DNA of 64,000 nucleotides, taken from Hyphomicrobiaceae bacterium (lineage in GTDB: Bacteria > Pseudomonadota > Alphaproteobacteria > Rhizobiales > Hyphomicrobiaceae). Positions 25,186 to 33,669 of this stretch are shown here, piece by piece (position 1 is the first letter of the stretch; each line of letters starts with the position of its first letter). The stretch spans positions 186,001 to 250,000 of the forward strand of contig JAWKWE010000004.1 in NCBI GenBank assembly GCA_041397645.1. Reading direction: 5' to 3'. The notes beneath the pieces were generated by a model. It saw nothing but the letters and a program-made list of their open reading frames with translations, was not told where the DNA came from and searched no databases. The position numbers were made by a program, and so were the translations under genes.

Positions 25186-26283
25186 ATGTCGGCAATTGCA
25201 CCGGGTTCTACGATCGGCATTCTCGGCGGCGGACAGCTTGGCCGCATGTTAGCCATGGCTGCGGCGCGGCTCGGTCTGAAGTGTCATGTCTATGCCCCCG
25301 AGGCAGACAGCCCCGCTTTCGACGTCGCAGCCGAGCGCACAATTGCCGCCTACAATGACGAAACAGCCCTTTCGCGCTTTGCCGACGCCATCGATGCGGC
25401 GACCTACGAATTCGAAAACATCCCCGTTGCAACGGTAGAATTTCTCGCAAAACGCATTCCCGTGCGTCCGGGCGCCAAGGCTTTGGCGTGCGCACAAGAC
25501 CGCATCAACGAGAAGACTCTTGCCCGCTCACTCGGCGCCAGGACTGCAGAATTTGCCGCTGTGAACAGCGAGGCAGATCTGCTGCAAGCGCTCCAAACAA
25601 TCGCTCCACCCTGCGTACTTAAAACGCGCCGCTTCGGCTACGACGGCAAGGGCCAGGCGAAGATCCTCAAGCCTGAGGACGCTTCTAGCGCATGGGCCGA
25701 CATGCGCGATCAACCTTCAATTCTGGAGTCGTTCGTTAATTTCCAGCTTGAAGTCTCGGTTGTGGCCGCACGGAGCGTCGATGGCGAATTCCGCGCCTAC
25801 GACGTGACCGAGAACGAGCACCGCAATCACATTCTGCACCGCTCGCTCGCCCCTGCCCGCATCACAGAGCAGGCTGCGAAGGATGCCATCTCGATCGCCG
25901 AGAAGATCGCGGTCGCGCTCGACTACGTCGGCGTTTTCGCCATCGAATTCTTCGCCCTGCATGAAACCGGCAAGGATGTTCTCTACGTCAATGAAATGGC
26001 ACCGCGGGTACACAACTCCGGACATTGGACCATCGACGGCGCCGTCACCTCACAGTTTGAGCAGCACATGCGCGCGGTCGCCGGGTGGCCGCTGGGTTCG
26101 ACGGCTCGCAAGGCCCCGGCGGTCGAGATGATCAATCTGATCGGTGACGACATTCATGCCTGGAAGGAGATCGCCGCCGATACGGGAGCGTTTTTCCATC
26201 ACTACGGCAAAAAGGAAGCCCGGGCTGGGCGCAAGATGGGGCACGTCAATCGGCTGTTACCCTCGCTGCCATTGCCCGATTGA
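25186..26283 (+). CDS. purK: 5-(carboxyamino)imidazole ribonucleotide synthase PurK
   Basis: The 365-residue ATP-grasp enzyme makes N5-CAIR from AIR, bicarbonate and ATP, the substrate of PurE. It opens with the nucleotide-site loop TIGILGGGQLGRMLAMAAARLG. It continues with FENIP, LKTRRFGYDGKGQ (ATP-grasp), ESFVNFQLEVSVVAAR, and the catalytic YVNEMAPRVHNSGHWT near 267-282. It starts at ATG 25186, 13 bases after purE; earlier in-frame codons overlap purE and are not conserved. The C-terminus ends RKMGHVNRLLPSLPLPD as in typical PurK. Confidence 0.96.
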   Translation: MSAIAPGSTIGILGGGQLGRMLAMAAARLGLKCHVYAPEADSPAFDVAAERTIAAYNDETALSRFADAIDAATYEFENIPVATVEFLAKRIPVRPGAKALACAQDRINEKTLARSLGARTAEFAAVNSEADLLQALQTIAPPCVLKTRRFGYDGKGQAKILKPEDASSAWADMRDQPSILESFVNFQLEVSVVAARSVDGEFRAYDVTENEHRNHILHRSLAPARITEQAAKDAISIAEKIAVALDYVGVFAIEFFALHETGKDVLYVNEMAPRVHNSGHWTIDGAVTSQFEQHMRAVAGWPLGSTARKAPAVEMINLIGDDIHAWKEIAADTGAFFHHYGKKEARAGRKMGHVNRLLPSLPLPD

Positions 26284-26371
26284 AGCCCCGGCCTCCACCC
26301 TGCGTCAGGCCGTCGCACCATGCCGAGCGCCGGACTGTCCTCACGTGAAATCTCCGCGTAACGCAGGGCGA

Positions 26372-26400
26372 TAGACAACCTCGCGCGGGTTTGGTATACG
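26372..26400 (+). promoter_or_regulatory. Sigma-70-type promoter upstream of rpsU
   Basis: TAGACA (26372-26377) and TATACG (26395-26400) are separated by 17 bases. Transcription should start near 26407, giving a leader of about 90 bases before rpsU that contains a strong hairpin. Confidence 0.6.
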
Positions 26401-26413
26401 CACCGCTAGAAAT

Positions 26414-26460
26414 CGGACGCGGGACCCGGAGGCAGCAGCCCCGGGCTCCGTGGTTTTTTG
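26414..26460 (+). ncRNA. Structured leader or short RNA ending in terminator-like hairpin
   Basis: GGACCCGG pairs with CCGGGCTCC (one bulge) around an 11-base loop, followed by GTGGTTTTTTG. An alternative CGGAG/CTCCG pairing uses the same bases. It lies between the promoter at 26372 and the rpsU start at 26499. It may be a transcription attenuator or release a short RNA of about 50 nt. I do not recognise a named RNA family. Confidence 0.5.
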
Positions 26461-26498
26461 CTTAAACGTTCACACCGCACATCAGAGGAAAACACCGC

Positions 26499-26825
26499 GT
26501 GCAGGTTCTCGTCCGCGACAACAATGTCGATCAAGCTCTTAAGGCCCTCAAGAAAAAGATGCAGCGCGAGGGCATTTTCCGTGAGATGAAGCTGCGCAAC
26601 TACTTCGAAAAGCCCTCCGAGAAGAAGGCCCGCGAGAAAGCGGAAGCCGTTCGTCGCGCCCGCAAGCTGGCCCGCAAGAAGGCCCAGCGCGAAGGCCTGT
26701 TGCCCGGCAAGCCGGCATCGCCTGCCCGTGGCGGCCGCGGTGGTGCTGCAGGCGGTCGTGGCGGCTTCAACAGCGGCGGTGGTCAGGGCGGCGGCGGCGG
26801 CTTCAACAGCCAGCAGTCGGGCTGA
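26499..26825 (+). CDS. rpsU: 30S ribosomal protein S21
   Basis: The product is 108 residues. The S21 core (MQVLVRDNNVDQALKALKKKMQREGIFREMKLRNYFEKPSEKKAREKAEAVRRARKL in part) covers 1-60, with a basic helix to about 70. A Gly/Arg-rich tail (residues about 72-108) with repeats of RGG and FNSGGG ends at QQSG. Typical S21 is about 70 residues, so the tail is an extension; Gly-rich tails occur in other Hyphomicrobiales. The start is GTG with GAGGAAAA 7-8 bases upstream. S21 helps 16S rRNA interact with message leaders. Confidence 0.95.
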   Translation: MQVLVRDNNVDQALKALKKKMQREGIFREMKLRNYFEKPSEKKAREKAEAVRRARKLARKKAQREGLLPGKPASPARGGRGGAAGGRGGFNSGGGQGGGGGFNSQQSG

Positions 26826-26869
26826 GATAAGCTCAGGCGGTCACATCAGCCGCCGAGCGTAAAGTTTCG

Positions 26870-26906
26870 AACGGTCCGCCTCACAAGGCGGGCCGTTTTC
26901 AGTTTT
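26870..26906 (+). terminator. Intrinsic terminator of rpsU
   Basis: CGGTCCGCC pairs with GGCGGGCCG (one G-T pair) around a 6-base loop TCACAA, followed by TTTTCAGTTTT. It lies 45 bases after the stop codon. Confidence 0.85.
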
Positions 26907-26975
26907 GGAGACCGGTCCCTCAAGACCGCGTGGGTATAATCCCGACGCAAAGCGTTCGCGCCACCGACCCTGACT

Positions 26976-27827
26976 TTAAGGCGATTGAGACGACGATGAC
27001 GTCGGCGCGGCGGCTGCGTGCCCCGCCCGTGGCGGCCAGAACTTGTCGATCCAGGCGTTTATAGCGTCGTAAGAACCGTACATGTAGTGGTCGGCGTGGC
27101 CTGCGTCCTTGAACGTCGCGATCTGCTTCGGCTCGTTCGCCAACGCGTACATTTTGCGGCCCATGGAAACGGGAATGGTCTCGTCCTTTTCGCCATGCAC
27201 GATCAGCAGCGGACAATGCACCTGTTTGATGAAGACCTGGCTGTCGTAACGATCCAGCAGCATGGGGCGCACGGGCAACCAAGGATACTGCCCCGCAGCC
27301 ACGTCGCTCAATGACGTATAGGGCGCGTCAAGGATCAGCCCCCCTGGCGCCTTGGCGGCGGCCACCTGCACCGCCACGCCGCTGCCCAGGCTCTCGCCAT
27401 AGATGATGATCTCAGCGGGTGGCACGCCCTGTGCGACGAGCATGTCAAACGCCTTCATGCCGTCGGCAACGTTGGCTTGCTCCGATGGAGAGCCCGTCGA
27501 TCCTGAGTATCCGCGATAGCTCATCATGAAGATGCCTCGACCCCAGCGGCTGTATTTGCGGATACGCTCCTGGCGGCTCTCCAGAGAACCGGCGTTGCCG
27601 TGAAAATAAAGCAGCGTCGGCTGCCCAGCGCGCGCCTTTGCGTACCAAGCAATCACATGGGCGCCATCGCCCGTTTGAATCACCTTCTCTTCGACCTGCT
27701 CAAGCCCGGCATCGCGGGGAAGCGTGCGCGCTGTCTCTGGCAAGTAGATGAGCCTGCGCTGGCCCAGATACATGGCAAGTGCCACGGTCAGATAAAGGCC
27801 AACGGCCAGGATCAATGCAGTCTTCAA
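26976..27827 (-). CDS. Membrane-anchored alpha/beta hydrolase
   Basis: The protein has about 283 residues and one N-terminal membrane helix (TALILAVGLYLTVALAMYLG). The alpha/beta hydrolase domain follows: oxyanion region LLYFHGNAGSLESRQERI, nucleophile elbow IIYGESLGSGVAV (Ser in GESLG), acid in VHGEKDETIPVSMG and the catalytic His in DAGHADHY. This is the BEM46/YfhR-like class with unknown esters or amides as substrate. I place the start at TTG 27827 because GGAAGGGGG lies just upstream and the next gene ends at 27856. The gene follows the YiiX-like gene with about 28 bases between them. Confidence 0.8.
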   Translation of the reverse strand: MKTALILAVGLYLTVALAMYLGQRRLIYLPETARTLPRDAGLEQVEEKVIQTGDGAHVIAWYAKARAGQPTLLYFHGNAGSLESRQERIRKYSRWGRGIFMMSYRGYSGSTGSPSEQANVADGMKAFDMLVAQGVPPAEIIIYGESLGSGVAVQVAAAKAPGGLILDAPYTSLSDVAAGQYPWLPVRPMLLDRYDSQVFIKQVHCPLLIVHGEKDETIPVSMGRKMYALANEPKQIATFKDAGHADHYMYGSYDAINAWIDKFWPPRAGHAAAAPTSSSSQSP

Positions 27828-27855
27828 GTCCGCCCCCTTCCGACCCGGCGTCGCA

Positions 27856-29247
27856 CTAGTCCGCCGAAAGGTATCCGATTTGCCGTCCGTGGCGGCGGCG
27901 AATGTCTTCCAGCAACTCAAACACTTCGTTGCCATGGAGCGGACGGAAATGCTTCACCATGCAAGCATCGTTGGCAGCCAGGACTTCCCGGTAGATGGGC
28001 TCCGCCGTCCGATGCAGCATGGCTACCGCAGCAACGCTGCTGCGGGGCATGTTGATTGGCACTTTCGGCGCGATAGACGACAGGATCTCTTTCGCGCTGT
28101 CTGAGAAGTAGGCCGACAACCGGCCGAAGACCGACACGATCCAGATCAGGAACGTCTCCTTGAAGCGGAAGTCGTAGGCGTCCATCCATTCAAAGATCTT
28201 GTCGCAGGTGAAATCCTGCAGGCGCACGCTTCCAGTTTTCGTGTAGTCCTGCCATTCGCAGACGAGATCGAATTCTTTCTCCATGTCGATGTCGCCCGGC
28301 GCGAACGTTTCCGTCGCTTTCACCCCGATGCGTCTGAGAAAATCGCGGTTCTGCATCCCGATCCGGGTAGGATAGCGCGGAAGTTCAACCGTGCCGTCAC
28401 TCGCCATCTCATAAGCGAGCCGCACCAGCTTGGAACAGAATAACCGCTTGCGGGTGTCGAGGCGCATCGAAAAGTCATAGAGAATGCGCCTGCCAATTCC
28501 CTCGCGGGACGCCTTGACGTGCTCGTAGATCAGCTTTGCGGCCCGCTCTGCGAGATCAGCATCCTTGTGCCGGTAGAGCACGGCGCGCGCGATACCATGA
28601 TCGAGCGCATGCGCAAGCGAGCCGAACACCGCGCCATCCTCGATGAGGCTTTCGACTACGAAGTGCGTGCCGCCTCCGTCCAGGTAGACGATGCAGACAT
28701 GCGAGAATTGGCTATCGACGTCACCGATACGGGCGATGGCTGCGCTGTTGTGGCGCTCGCCGCGAACCAGGAGAACATCGCCGGAGCGAAACGTGATGTC
28801 TCGTCCCTGGCGCGGTGCATAGAAGCGCCAATTGACGAGGGTATTCGTCTCCCCGCCCGTGAACCCGCGCAGCCCCTCGCCCGTGGCAATATGCTTACCG
28901 TGTGCCAGCGCGACCTCGCCCACCATATCGTTGACGTAGCGCAGGATGCGAAAGGCGTCGCGTAGTGCCTTCTGTACAGGCAGAGACATCATCCCTTTTG
29001 CTTCGAACTCTCCCAGTCGGTCGCGCAGGCGCATGCGGACGTCGAACAACCTGTACTGGATTGAAACCGCATCCTTGGCGACCTCGCGCACGTCATAGGC
29101 ATCGAGGTTTGCGGTGGCGGCACGGTTGTAGATCATCCCAAACGCCTTTTCGAGTTCATAAGCGGAATTTGCCGGTGTTGCCGCAAGTCGCTCGATCACA
29201 GCGAGATCATGCTCGTATGACGACTCTGGACCTGCGGGGGACAACAC
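27856..29247 (-). CDS. YiiX/YebB-like permuted papain-fold hydrolase
   Basis: The product is 463 residues. The N-terminal about 150 residues are helical. A circularly permuted NlpC/P60-like domain follows, with the catalytic His in DSQFSHVCIVYLDG and a second block with the catalytic Cys in KRLFCSKLVRLAYEMA. The order His before Cys marks the permuted group (YaeF/YiiX, MEROPS C92 type). These enzymes act on lipids or peptides; the substrate here is unknown. The C-terminal region (about 340-463) is poorly conserved. The start is GTG at 29247 with TTGGAG 9 bases upstream. It is co-transcribed with the downstream hydrolase. Confidence 0.8.
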   Translation of the reverse strand: MLSPAGPESSYEHDLAVIERLAATPANSAYELEKAFGMIYNRAATANLDAYDVREVAKDAVSIQYRLFDVRMRLRDRLGEFEAKGMMSLPVQKALRDAFRILRYVNDMVGEVALAHGKHIATGEGLRGFTGGETNTLVNWRFYAPRQGRDITFRSGDVLLVRGERHNSAAIARIGDVDSQFSHVCIVYLDGGGTHFVVESLIEDGAVFGSLAHALDHGIARAVLYRHKDADLAERAAKLIYEHVKASREGIGRRILYDFSMRLDTRKRLFCSKLVRLAYEMASDGTVELPRYPTRIGMQNRDFLRRIGVKATETFAPGDIDMEKEFDLVCEWQDYTKTGSVRLQDFTCDKIFEWMDAYDFRFKETFLIWIVSVFGRLSAYFSDSAKEILSSIAPKVPINMPRSSVAAVAMLHRTAEPIYREVLAANDACMVKHFRPLHGNEVFELLEDIRRRHGRQIGYLSAD

Positions 29248-29409
29248 GACGAAAACTCCAAGAAACCCTGTGGGGCGGACTATACCAAAGGCGGTTCGGC
29301 AGAAAGCGTCCTAAGGGCAACACAACGGGCGCGATGTCCGCAAACATTCCGTCTGGCCGATGCCCGTGACACAAGCATGTCGGCTGCCTTCTTTTTGCCC
29401 GCTCATAGC

Positions 29410-29446
29410 AAAACGGCGACCCTGGTGCATTGACCGGGGTCGCCGT
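29410..29446 (-). terminator. Intrinsic terminator of the pnt operon
   Basis: A perfect 10-bp inverted repeat ACGGCGACCC/GGGTCGCCGT is separated by 14 bases. On the minus strand it is followed by TTTTG. It lies about 48 bases beyond the pntB stop codon. Confidence 0.75.
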
Positions 29447-29493
29447 CGCATTTTCCCGTGTCGCCCGGCGCTTTGGGCCGAGCTCCGCCAGCC

Positions 29494-30915
29494 TCAGTGA
29501 GCCAGAGCCTTGGCGATTTCCTCCGTCATCTTCTTGGCGTCACCCAGGACCATCACCGTGTTGTCCTTGTAGAAGACCGGATTATCAATGCCGGCGTAGC
29601 CGGATGCCAGCGAGCGCTTGTTGAAGAAGACCGTCGCTGCCTTCCAAACCTGAAGCACGGGCATGCCGTAGATCGGCGATGACTTATCCTCTTCCGCGCT
29701 CGGATTGACGACGTCGTTGGCGCCGATCACGTAGACGGCATCAGCCTGCGCAAACTCCGCGTTGATGTCTTCCAGCTCGAAGACCTCATCGTAGGGCACG
29801 TTGGCTTCTGCAAGCAGCACGTTCATATGGCCAGGCATACGTCCCGCAACCGGATGGATGGCGTATTTCACCTCGACGCCATCCTTCTTGAGCGCATCCG
29901 CCATCTCGCGCAGCGCGTGCTGCGCCTGGGCAACCGCCATGCCGTATCCCGGTACGATGATGACCTTGGAAGCGTTCTTCATGACGTAGGCAGCATCTTC
30001 AGCCGAGCCAAGCTTGACGGGCTTCTGCTCCCCGCCACCGCCAGCCGGGCCAGCCGTCTCGCCGCCGAAACCGCCCGCGATAACCGACAAAAACTGACGG
30101 TTCATGCCCTTACACATGATGTAGGACAGGATCGCACCCGACGAGCCAACCAGCGCGCCCGTGATGATGAGCGCGATGTTACCGAGCGTGAAGCCGATGC
30201 CGGCCGCCGCCCAGCCCGAGTAGGAGTTCAGCATCGAAACGACCACCGGCATATCCGCGCCGCCGATCGGGATGATGATGAGCACGCCGAACGCGAGGCT
30301 CGCCAGCACGATCAGCCAGAACAGGAACGCCGAGCCGCCCGACTGCATGAACCAATAGATCAGCAGAATGATGAACAACCCCAGACCGGCGTTGATGAGG
30401 TGGCGCATCGGTAGAATGATGGGCTTGCCCGACATGCGGCCCGACAGCTTGGCGAACGCGATCACAGAGCCGGTGAACGTGATGGCACCGATTGCGACAC
30501 CCAATGACATTTCCAGAAGGCTCGCGCCTTTGATGCCTGCAGCAGCGTTGTTGGGATCGACCAGGATGCCGAAGGCAGACGGTGCATACAGTGCACCGGC
30601 GGCAACGAACACGGCAGCAAGACCAACCAGCGAGTGGAAGGCTGCGACCAGCTCAGGCATCATGGTCATCGGGATTTCGCGCGCTGTCTTGGCGCCAACA
30701 AACGCACCAGCACCCATACCGAGCAGGATCAGCGCCCAGGTCCAGAAGCCGTAATCGCCTAGCTGCGCGATCGTCGTGAGGATCGCGACGGTCATGCCGA
30801 TCATGCCGAACATGTTGCCTTGGCGGGACGTCGCCGGGCTCGACAAACCACGCAGCGCGAGAATGAACAGGACACCCGCAGCGAGGTACAAAAGGGCAGC
30901 GAGATTGGCGCTCAT
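29494..30915 (-). CDS. pntB: NAD(P) transhydrogenase subunit beta
   Basis: The 473-residue protein has an N-terminal membrane domain of about nine helices (starting LAALLYLAAGVLFILALRGLSSPATSRQGN). The soluble NADP(H)-binding domain III carries VIIVPGYGMAVAQAQHAL near 320-337, HPVAGRMPGHMNVLLAEA and VIGANDVVNPSA. Together with PntA it couples hydride transfer from NADH to NADP+ to proton import at the inner membrane. ATG at 30915 follows GAGGAAA; seven more upstream codons exist but lack a ribosome site. It is the third gene of the pnt operon. Confidence 0.96.
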   Translation of the reverse strand: MSANLAALLYLAAGVLFILALRGLSSPATSRQGNMFGMIGMTVAILTTIAQLGDYGFWTWALILLGMGAGAFVGAKTAREIPMTMMPELVAAFHSLVGLAAVFVAAGALYAPSAFGILVDPNNAAAGIKGASLLEMSLGVAIGAITFTGSVIAFAKLSGRMSGKPIILPMRHLINAGLGLFIILLIYWFMQSGGSAFLFWLIVLASLAFGVLIIIPIGGADMPVVVSMLNSYSGWAAAGIGFTLGNIALIITGALVGSSGAILSYIMCKGMNRQFLSVIAGGFGGETAGPAGGGGEQKPVKLGSAEDAAYVMKNASKVIIVPGYGMAVAQAQHALREMADALKKDGVEVKYAIHPVAGRMPGHMNVLLAEANVPYDEVFELEDINAEFAQADAVYVIGANDVVNPSAEEDKSSPIYGMPVLQVWKAATVFFNKRSLASGYAGIDNPVFYKDNTVMVLGDAKKMTEEIAKALAH

Positions 30916-30967
30916 GTCAGTTTCCTCTATCGGCAATCAGTCTTGAGGTGGGGCACAGCGTCATGGA

Positions 30968-31375
30968 TCACGAGCCCTGCTTCTTGGCGGGGGCGTCCTT
31001 CTTCTTGTACATCGCAAGCATTCGTTGCGTGACGAGGAAGCCGCCGAAGATGTTGACGGAAGCCATCGCGAGCGCCAGCACGCCGAACACCTTGGCGATC
31101 GCGCTATCGGAAGCGGTGAGATTGACGCCAACCGCGAGCAGAGCGCCAACGACGATCACCGACGAAATGGCGTTGGTCACGCTCATGAGAGGTGTGTGCA
31201 GCGCCGGCGTCACCGACCATACGACGTAGTAGCCGACGAAGATCGCCATCACGAAGACCATAAGGCGATAGACGAAGGGGTCGACTGCGCCGCCGATCCC
31301 CTCGGAGGCGAAGGCGCTTGCCGGCACCACAAGCATGGCGAAAGCAACCAGGGCCAGCGCTTTGAGATGACGCAT
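30968..31375 (-). CDS. pntA2: NAD(P) transhydrogenase subunit alpha, membrane part
   Basis: The 135-residue protein begins with a signal-like hydrophobic stretch (LALVAFAMLVVPASAFA) and has three further membrane helices. One contains VFVMAIFVGYYVVWSVTPALHTPLMSVTNAISSVIVVGAL, the domain II half that in enterobacteria is fused to the C-terminus of PntA. In Alphaproteobacteria, as here, it is a separate polypeptide. It lies between pntA1 and pntB, and ATG at 31375 is preceded by GGGAGAGATCC. It forms the proton channel with the PntB membrane domain. Confidence 0.93.
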   Translation of the reverse strand: MRHLKALALVAFAMLVVPASAFASEGIGGAVDPFVYRLMVFVMAIFVGYYVVWSVTPALHTPLMSVTNAISSVIVVGALLAVGVNLTASDSAIAKVFGVLALAMASVNIFGGFLVTQRMLAMYKKKDAPAKKQGS

Positions 31376-31400
31376 TGGATCTCTCCCAGTTTCAGGTTGT

Positions 31401-32537
31401 TCAGGACTGCGGCACGAGGTTGGGATGGACGAGCTTGCCGTCCTTCGCCACCAGCGTACCTTTGATGAGGTCGTCATCCCAATTGACGGCGAGCTTCTTC
31501 TCTTTCTTGTCGAGCATAATCTCGATGAAGGCCAACAGGTTCTTGGCGTAGAGCGAGGAAGCGTTGACCGCGATGGAGGCCGCAAGGTTGATCGGCCCGG
31601 AGATCTTCACGCCATTTGGCGTCTCGATGACCTTGCCAGCCTCGGTCAGTTCGCAGTTGCCGCCGCGCTCGGCGGCGAGGTCTACGATGACCGCACCAGG
31701 CTTCATGCTTTCCACCATGGCGCGTGTAATAAGACGCGGCGCCGGACGCCCTGGAATGAGTGCGGTGGTGATAACGATGTCTTGGATCTTGATGTGATTG
31801 GCAACGAGTTCAGCCTGCTTGGCTTGATACTCAGCGCTCATCGGCTTGGCGTAACCGGCAGCCGTTTGCGCCTGCTTGAACTCTTCATCTTCGACCGCGA
31901 TGAACTTGGCGCCCAGCGACTGCACCTGCTCCTTCGTCGCGGGACGAACGTCGGTCGCCGTGACCTGGGCACCGAGGCGGCGCGCCGTGGCAATGGCCTG
32001 CAGGCCCGCAACGCCGACGCCCATGATGAAGGCCTTTGCTGCGGGCACCGTACCCGCGGGTGTCATCATCATCGGAAGCGCCTGCCCGAACATGGCCGCA
32101 GCATCGACAACGGCCTTGTATCCGGCGAGGTTTGCCTGCGACGACAGAACGTCCATCGACTGAGCACGTGTCGTGCGCGGCATGAACTCCATGGAAAAGA
32201 CGCTTGCCCCCGTCCCCGCCAGCTCGTCTAGCCCGGCGCGGTCGCCGTAGGGATCTATCATCGCCGCCACGATCGCGCCCGGCTTCAAGAGCTTGATATC
32301 GTCAAGCGTGGGACGGCGCACGGCCAGGAGAATATCGGCGTCGCGCAAGGCGGCTTCATGCGGAACAATTTCTGCGCCTGCCGACTTTAGCACGTCATCG
32401 GAAAAGCGCGAGCGTGCACCAGCGGTGCTTTCGACGCGAACCGTCGCGCCTGCTGCCAACAGCTTCTTGACCGTCTCGGGAGAGACTGCGACGCGCGGCT
32501 CTTCTGCCGGCTCACGGGTAACAGCGATCGTGACCAT
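31401..32537 (-). CDS. pntA1: NAD(P) transhydrogenase subunit alpha, NAD-binding part
   Basis: The 378-residue protein is domain I alone: the alanine dehydrogenase/PNT fold with MVTIAVTREPAEEPRVAVSPETVKKLLAAGATVRVE at the start and MMTPAGTVPAAKAFIMGVGVAGLQAIATARRLGAQVTATDVR near 150-195 (NAD site). RPAPRLITRAMVESMKPGAVIVDLAAERGGN follows. It binds NAD(H) and transfers hydride to the NADP domain of PntB. It is the first gene of a three-gene operon. Its ATG at 32537 is the promoter-proximal end; the small CoxIV gene upstream on the same strand is 113 bases away. Confidence 0.95.
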   Translation of the reverse strand: MVTIAVTREPAEEPRVAVSPETVKKLLAAGATVRVESTAGARSRFSDDVLKSAGAEIVPHEAALRDADILLAVRRPTLDDIKLLKPGAIVAAMIDPYGDRAGLDELAGTGASVFSMEFMPRTTRAQSMDVLSSQANLAGYKAVVDAAAMFGQALPMMMTPAGTVPAAKAFIMGVGVAGLQAIATARRLGAQVTATDVRPATKEQVQSLGAKFIAVEDEEFKQAQTAAGYAKPMSAEYQAKQAELVANHIKIQDIVITTALIPGRPAPRLITRAMVESMKPGAVIVDLAAERGGNCELTEAGKVIETPNGVKISGPINLAASIAVNASSLYAKNLLAFIEIMLDKKEKKLAVNWDDDLIKGTLVAKDGKLVHPNLVPQS

Positions 32538-32650
32538 GAAAGCTTCCGATTACGTTTTTGGATGGGGCCAGAAACTATTTAGGCAGGCCCGACTTGGACC
32601 TGCCCTGGATTGAGGTCGTGCAACGACGGCCCTTCACGGGCCTGCAACGC

Positions 32651-32794
32651 TCAAACCAAGAAAATCTTCATGCCGACGAGCAGCACAACGATGGCCGCGA
32701 TGATAAACTTCGTCAGGCGGAGAAAGCCTTCGTAAGTGCGGAGGTGTTCCGAGTAATCCATATCCGGATGTCCGCTAGTCGTATCAACACCCAC
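32651..32794 (-). CDS. aa3-type cytochrome c oxidase subunit IV
   Basis: The 47-residue product reads MGVDTTSGHPDMDYSEHLRTYEG, then FLRLTKFIIAAIVVLLVGMKI, ending FLV. The pattern MDYxEHxxTYxxFxxLxK followed by a single membrane helix is that of the bacterial aa3-type oxidase subunit IV (COX4_pro_2). AGGGAGGATAAGG directly precedes the GTG start. It is a stand-alone gene; the catalytic oxidase subunits are not in this window. Pairing with the pnt operon on the same strand is common in Alphaproteobacteria. Confidence 0.9.
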   Translation of the reverse strand: MGVDTTSGHPDMDYSEHLRTYEGFLRLTKFIIAAIVVLLVGMKIFLV

Positions 32795-32889
32795 GTCCTT
32801 ATCCTCCCTTAGATTTTGGATCGCGCCCATTCAGGCCGCTTCTGGTAGCGCAACGCCCCGATGTCAGCAAGGCAACGCAAGACTATCTT

Positions 32890-33516
32890 TTGAACAATGA
32901 CAATGTTTCGCAGGATGCGCAAATGCCTTTCTCAAACCAGTTCAGAATTAAAGATCCGGATCTGGCAAAAGTCGTGGTCCGAACGTCGATCTACTTTCTG
33001 GCCGCCGCCCTTATGACTGTAGTCGCCGATGCCGGGCCGGAACCGCGCGCGGGCACACTGGGTTCTTGCCTCAAAGCGGTCGCAGACCAGACTGGTCCGA
33101 AAATATCCTGCGATTATATGGTGTTGCTTACGACGGACGAGCGCGATGAGATGCGCCGCCTGACCCGCGGCCTGCTTCAGGACGCAAGTTGCGTGGTCAA
33201 GGTCGAAATTGAACGCGCCTTAGTGGAGCCGGCCCTCACAGAACCCGACCATGTTTTCAAGGCTCCTCCCCAACCGGTCAGCTGTGAAATCAAGACCAAG
33301 AACGGTGGCTTTCCCATCAAAGCAACTTTTGCACCCGAAGTTACGTTCAAGGAGGGACGGGCGGTGGCAGGCACGCCTGGGCTCGGCAATGTTGAAGGTA
33401 TTAACAGTTACCTAGCTTGGCCCGTTGTCGCCTTCGTCAACCGATCCTCCCTTATCGGGGATGCCATGCTTGACATAATCAACACCTACCGGCCGCGGCT
33501 GCGCCCGTCGCATTGA
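32890..33516 (+). CDS. Hypothetical exported or membrane-anchored protein
   Basis: The product is about 208 residues from TTG at 32890, or 197 from ATG at 32923. A hydrophobic stretch (VVVRTSIYFLAAALMTVVADAG) at residues 28-49 could be a late signal peptide or anchor. The rest has four Cys residues (GSCLKAV, KISCDYMVLL, DASCVVKVEIER, PVSCEIKTKNGGFPIKATFAPEVTF), a spacing that suggests two disulfides in the periplasm. I do not recognise the family. It starts 95 bases from the divergent CoxIV gene. Confidence 0.7.
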   Translation: MNNDNVSQDAQMPFSNQFRIKDPDLAKVVVRTSIYFLAAALMTVVADAGPEPRAGTLGSCLKAVADQTGPKISCDYMVLLTTDERDEMRRLTRGLLQDASCVVKVEIERALVEPALTEPDHVFKAPPQPVSCEIKTKNGGFPIKATFAPEVTFKEGRAVAGTPGLGNVEGINSYLAWPVVAFVNRSSLIGDAMLDIINTYRPRLRPSH

Positions 33517-33669
33517 CCTTCGGCTCTGGCGACGCACGCCATGGTCTCACCATATGGCGGGCGGACTATCGGAGCTTCGGGGGAGTTCAGGCGCGCCTAA
33601 GGGAGTGCGCCACCTTGAAAAAGAGCGATCGTTTCCTTCGACCGTTCGAGAACAAGAGGAGATCCCGCC

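Noticed and set aside
26414..26452. Resemblance of the rpsU leader hairpin (CCGGAGGCAGCAGCC) to the SRP RNA domain IV core
   Set aside because: The helix 8 pattern is only partial, the transcript would be only about 50 nt, and the symmetric loop partner strand of SRP RNA is missing.
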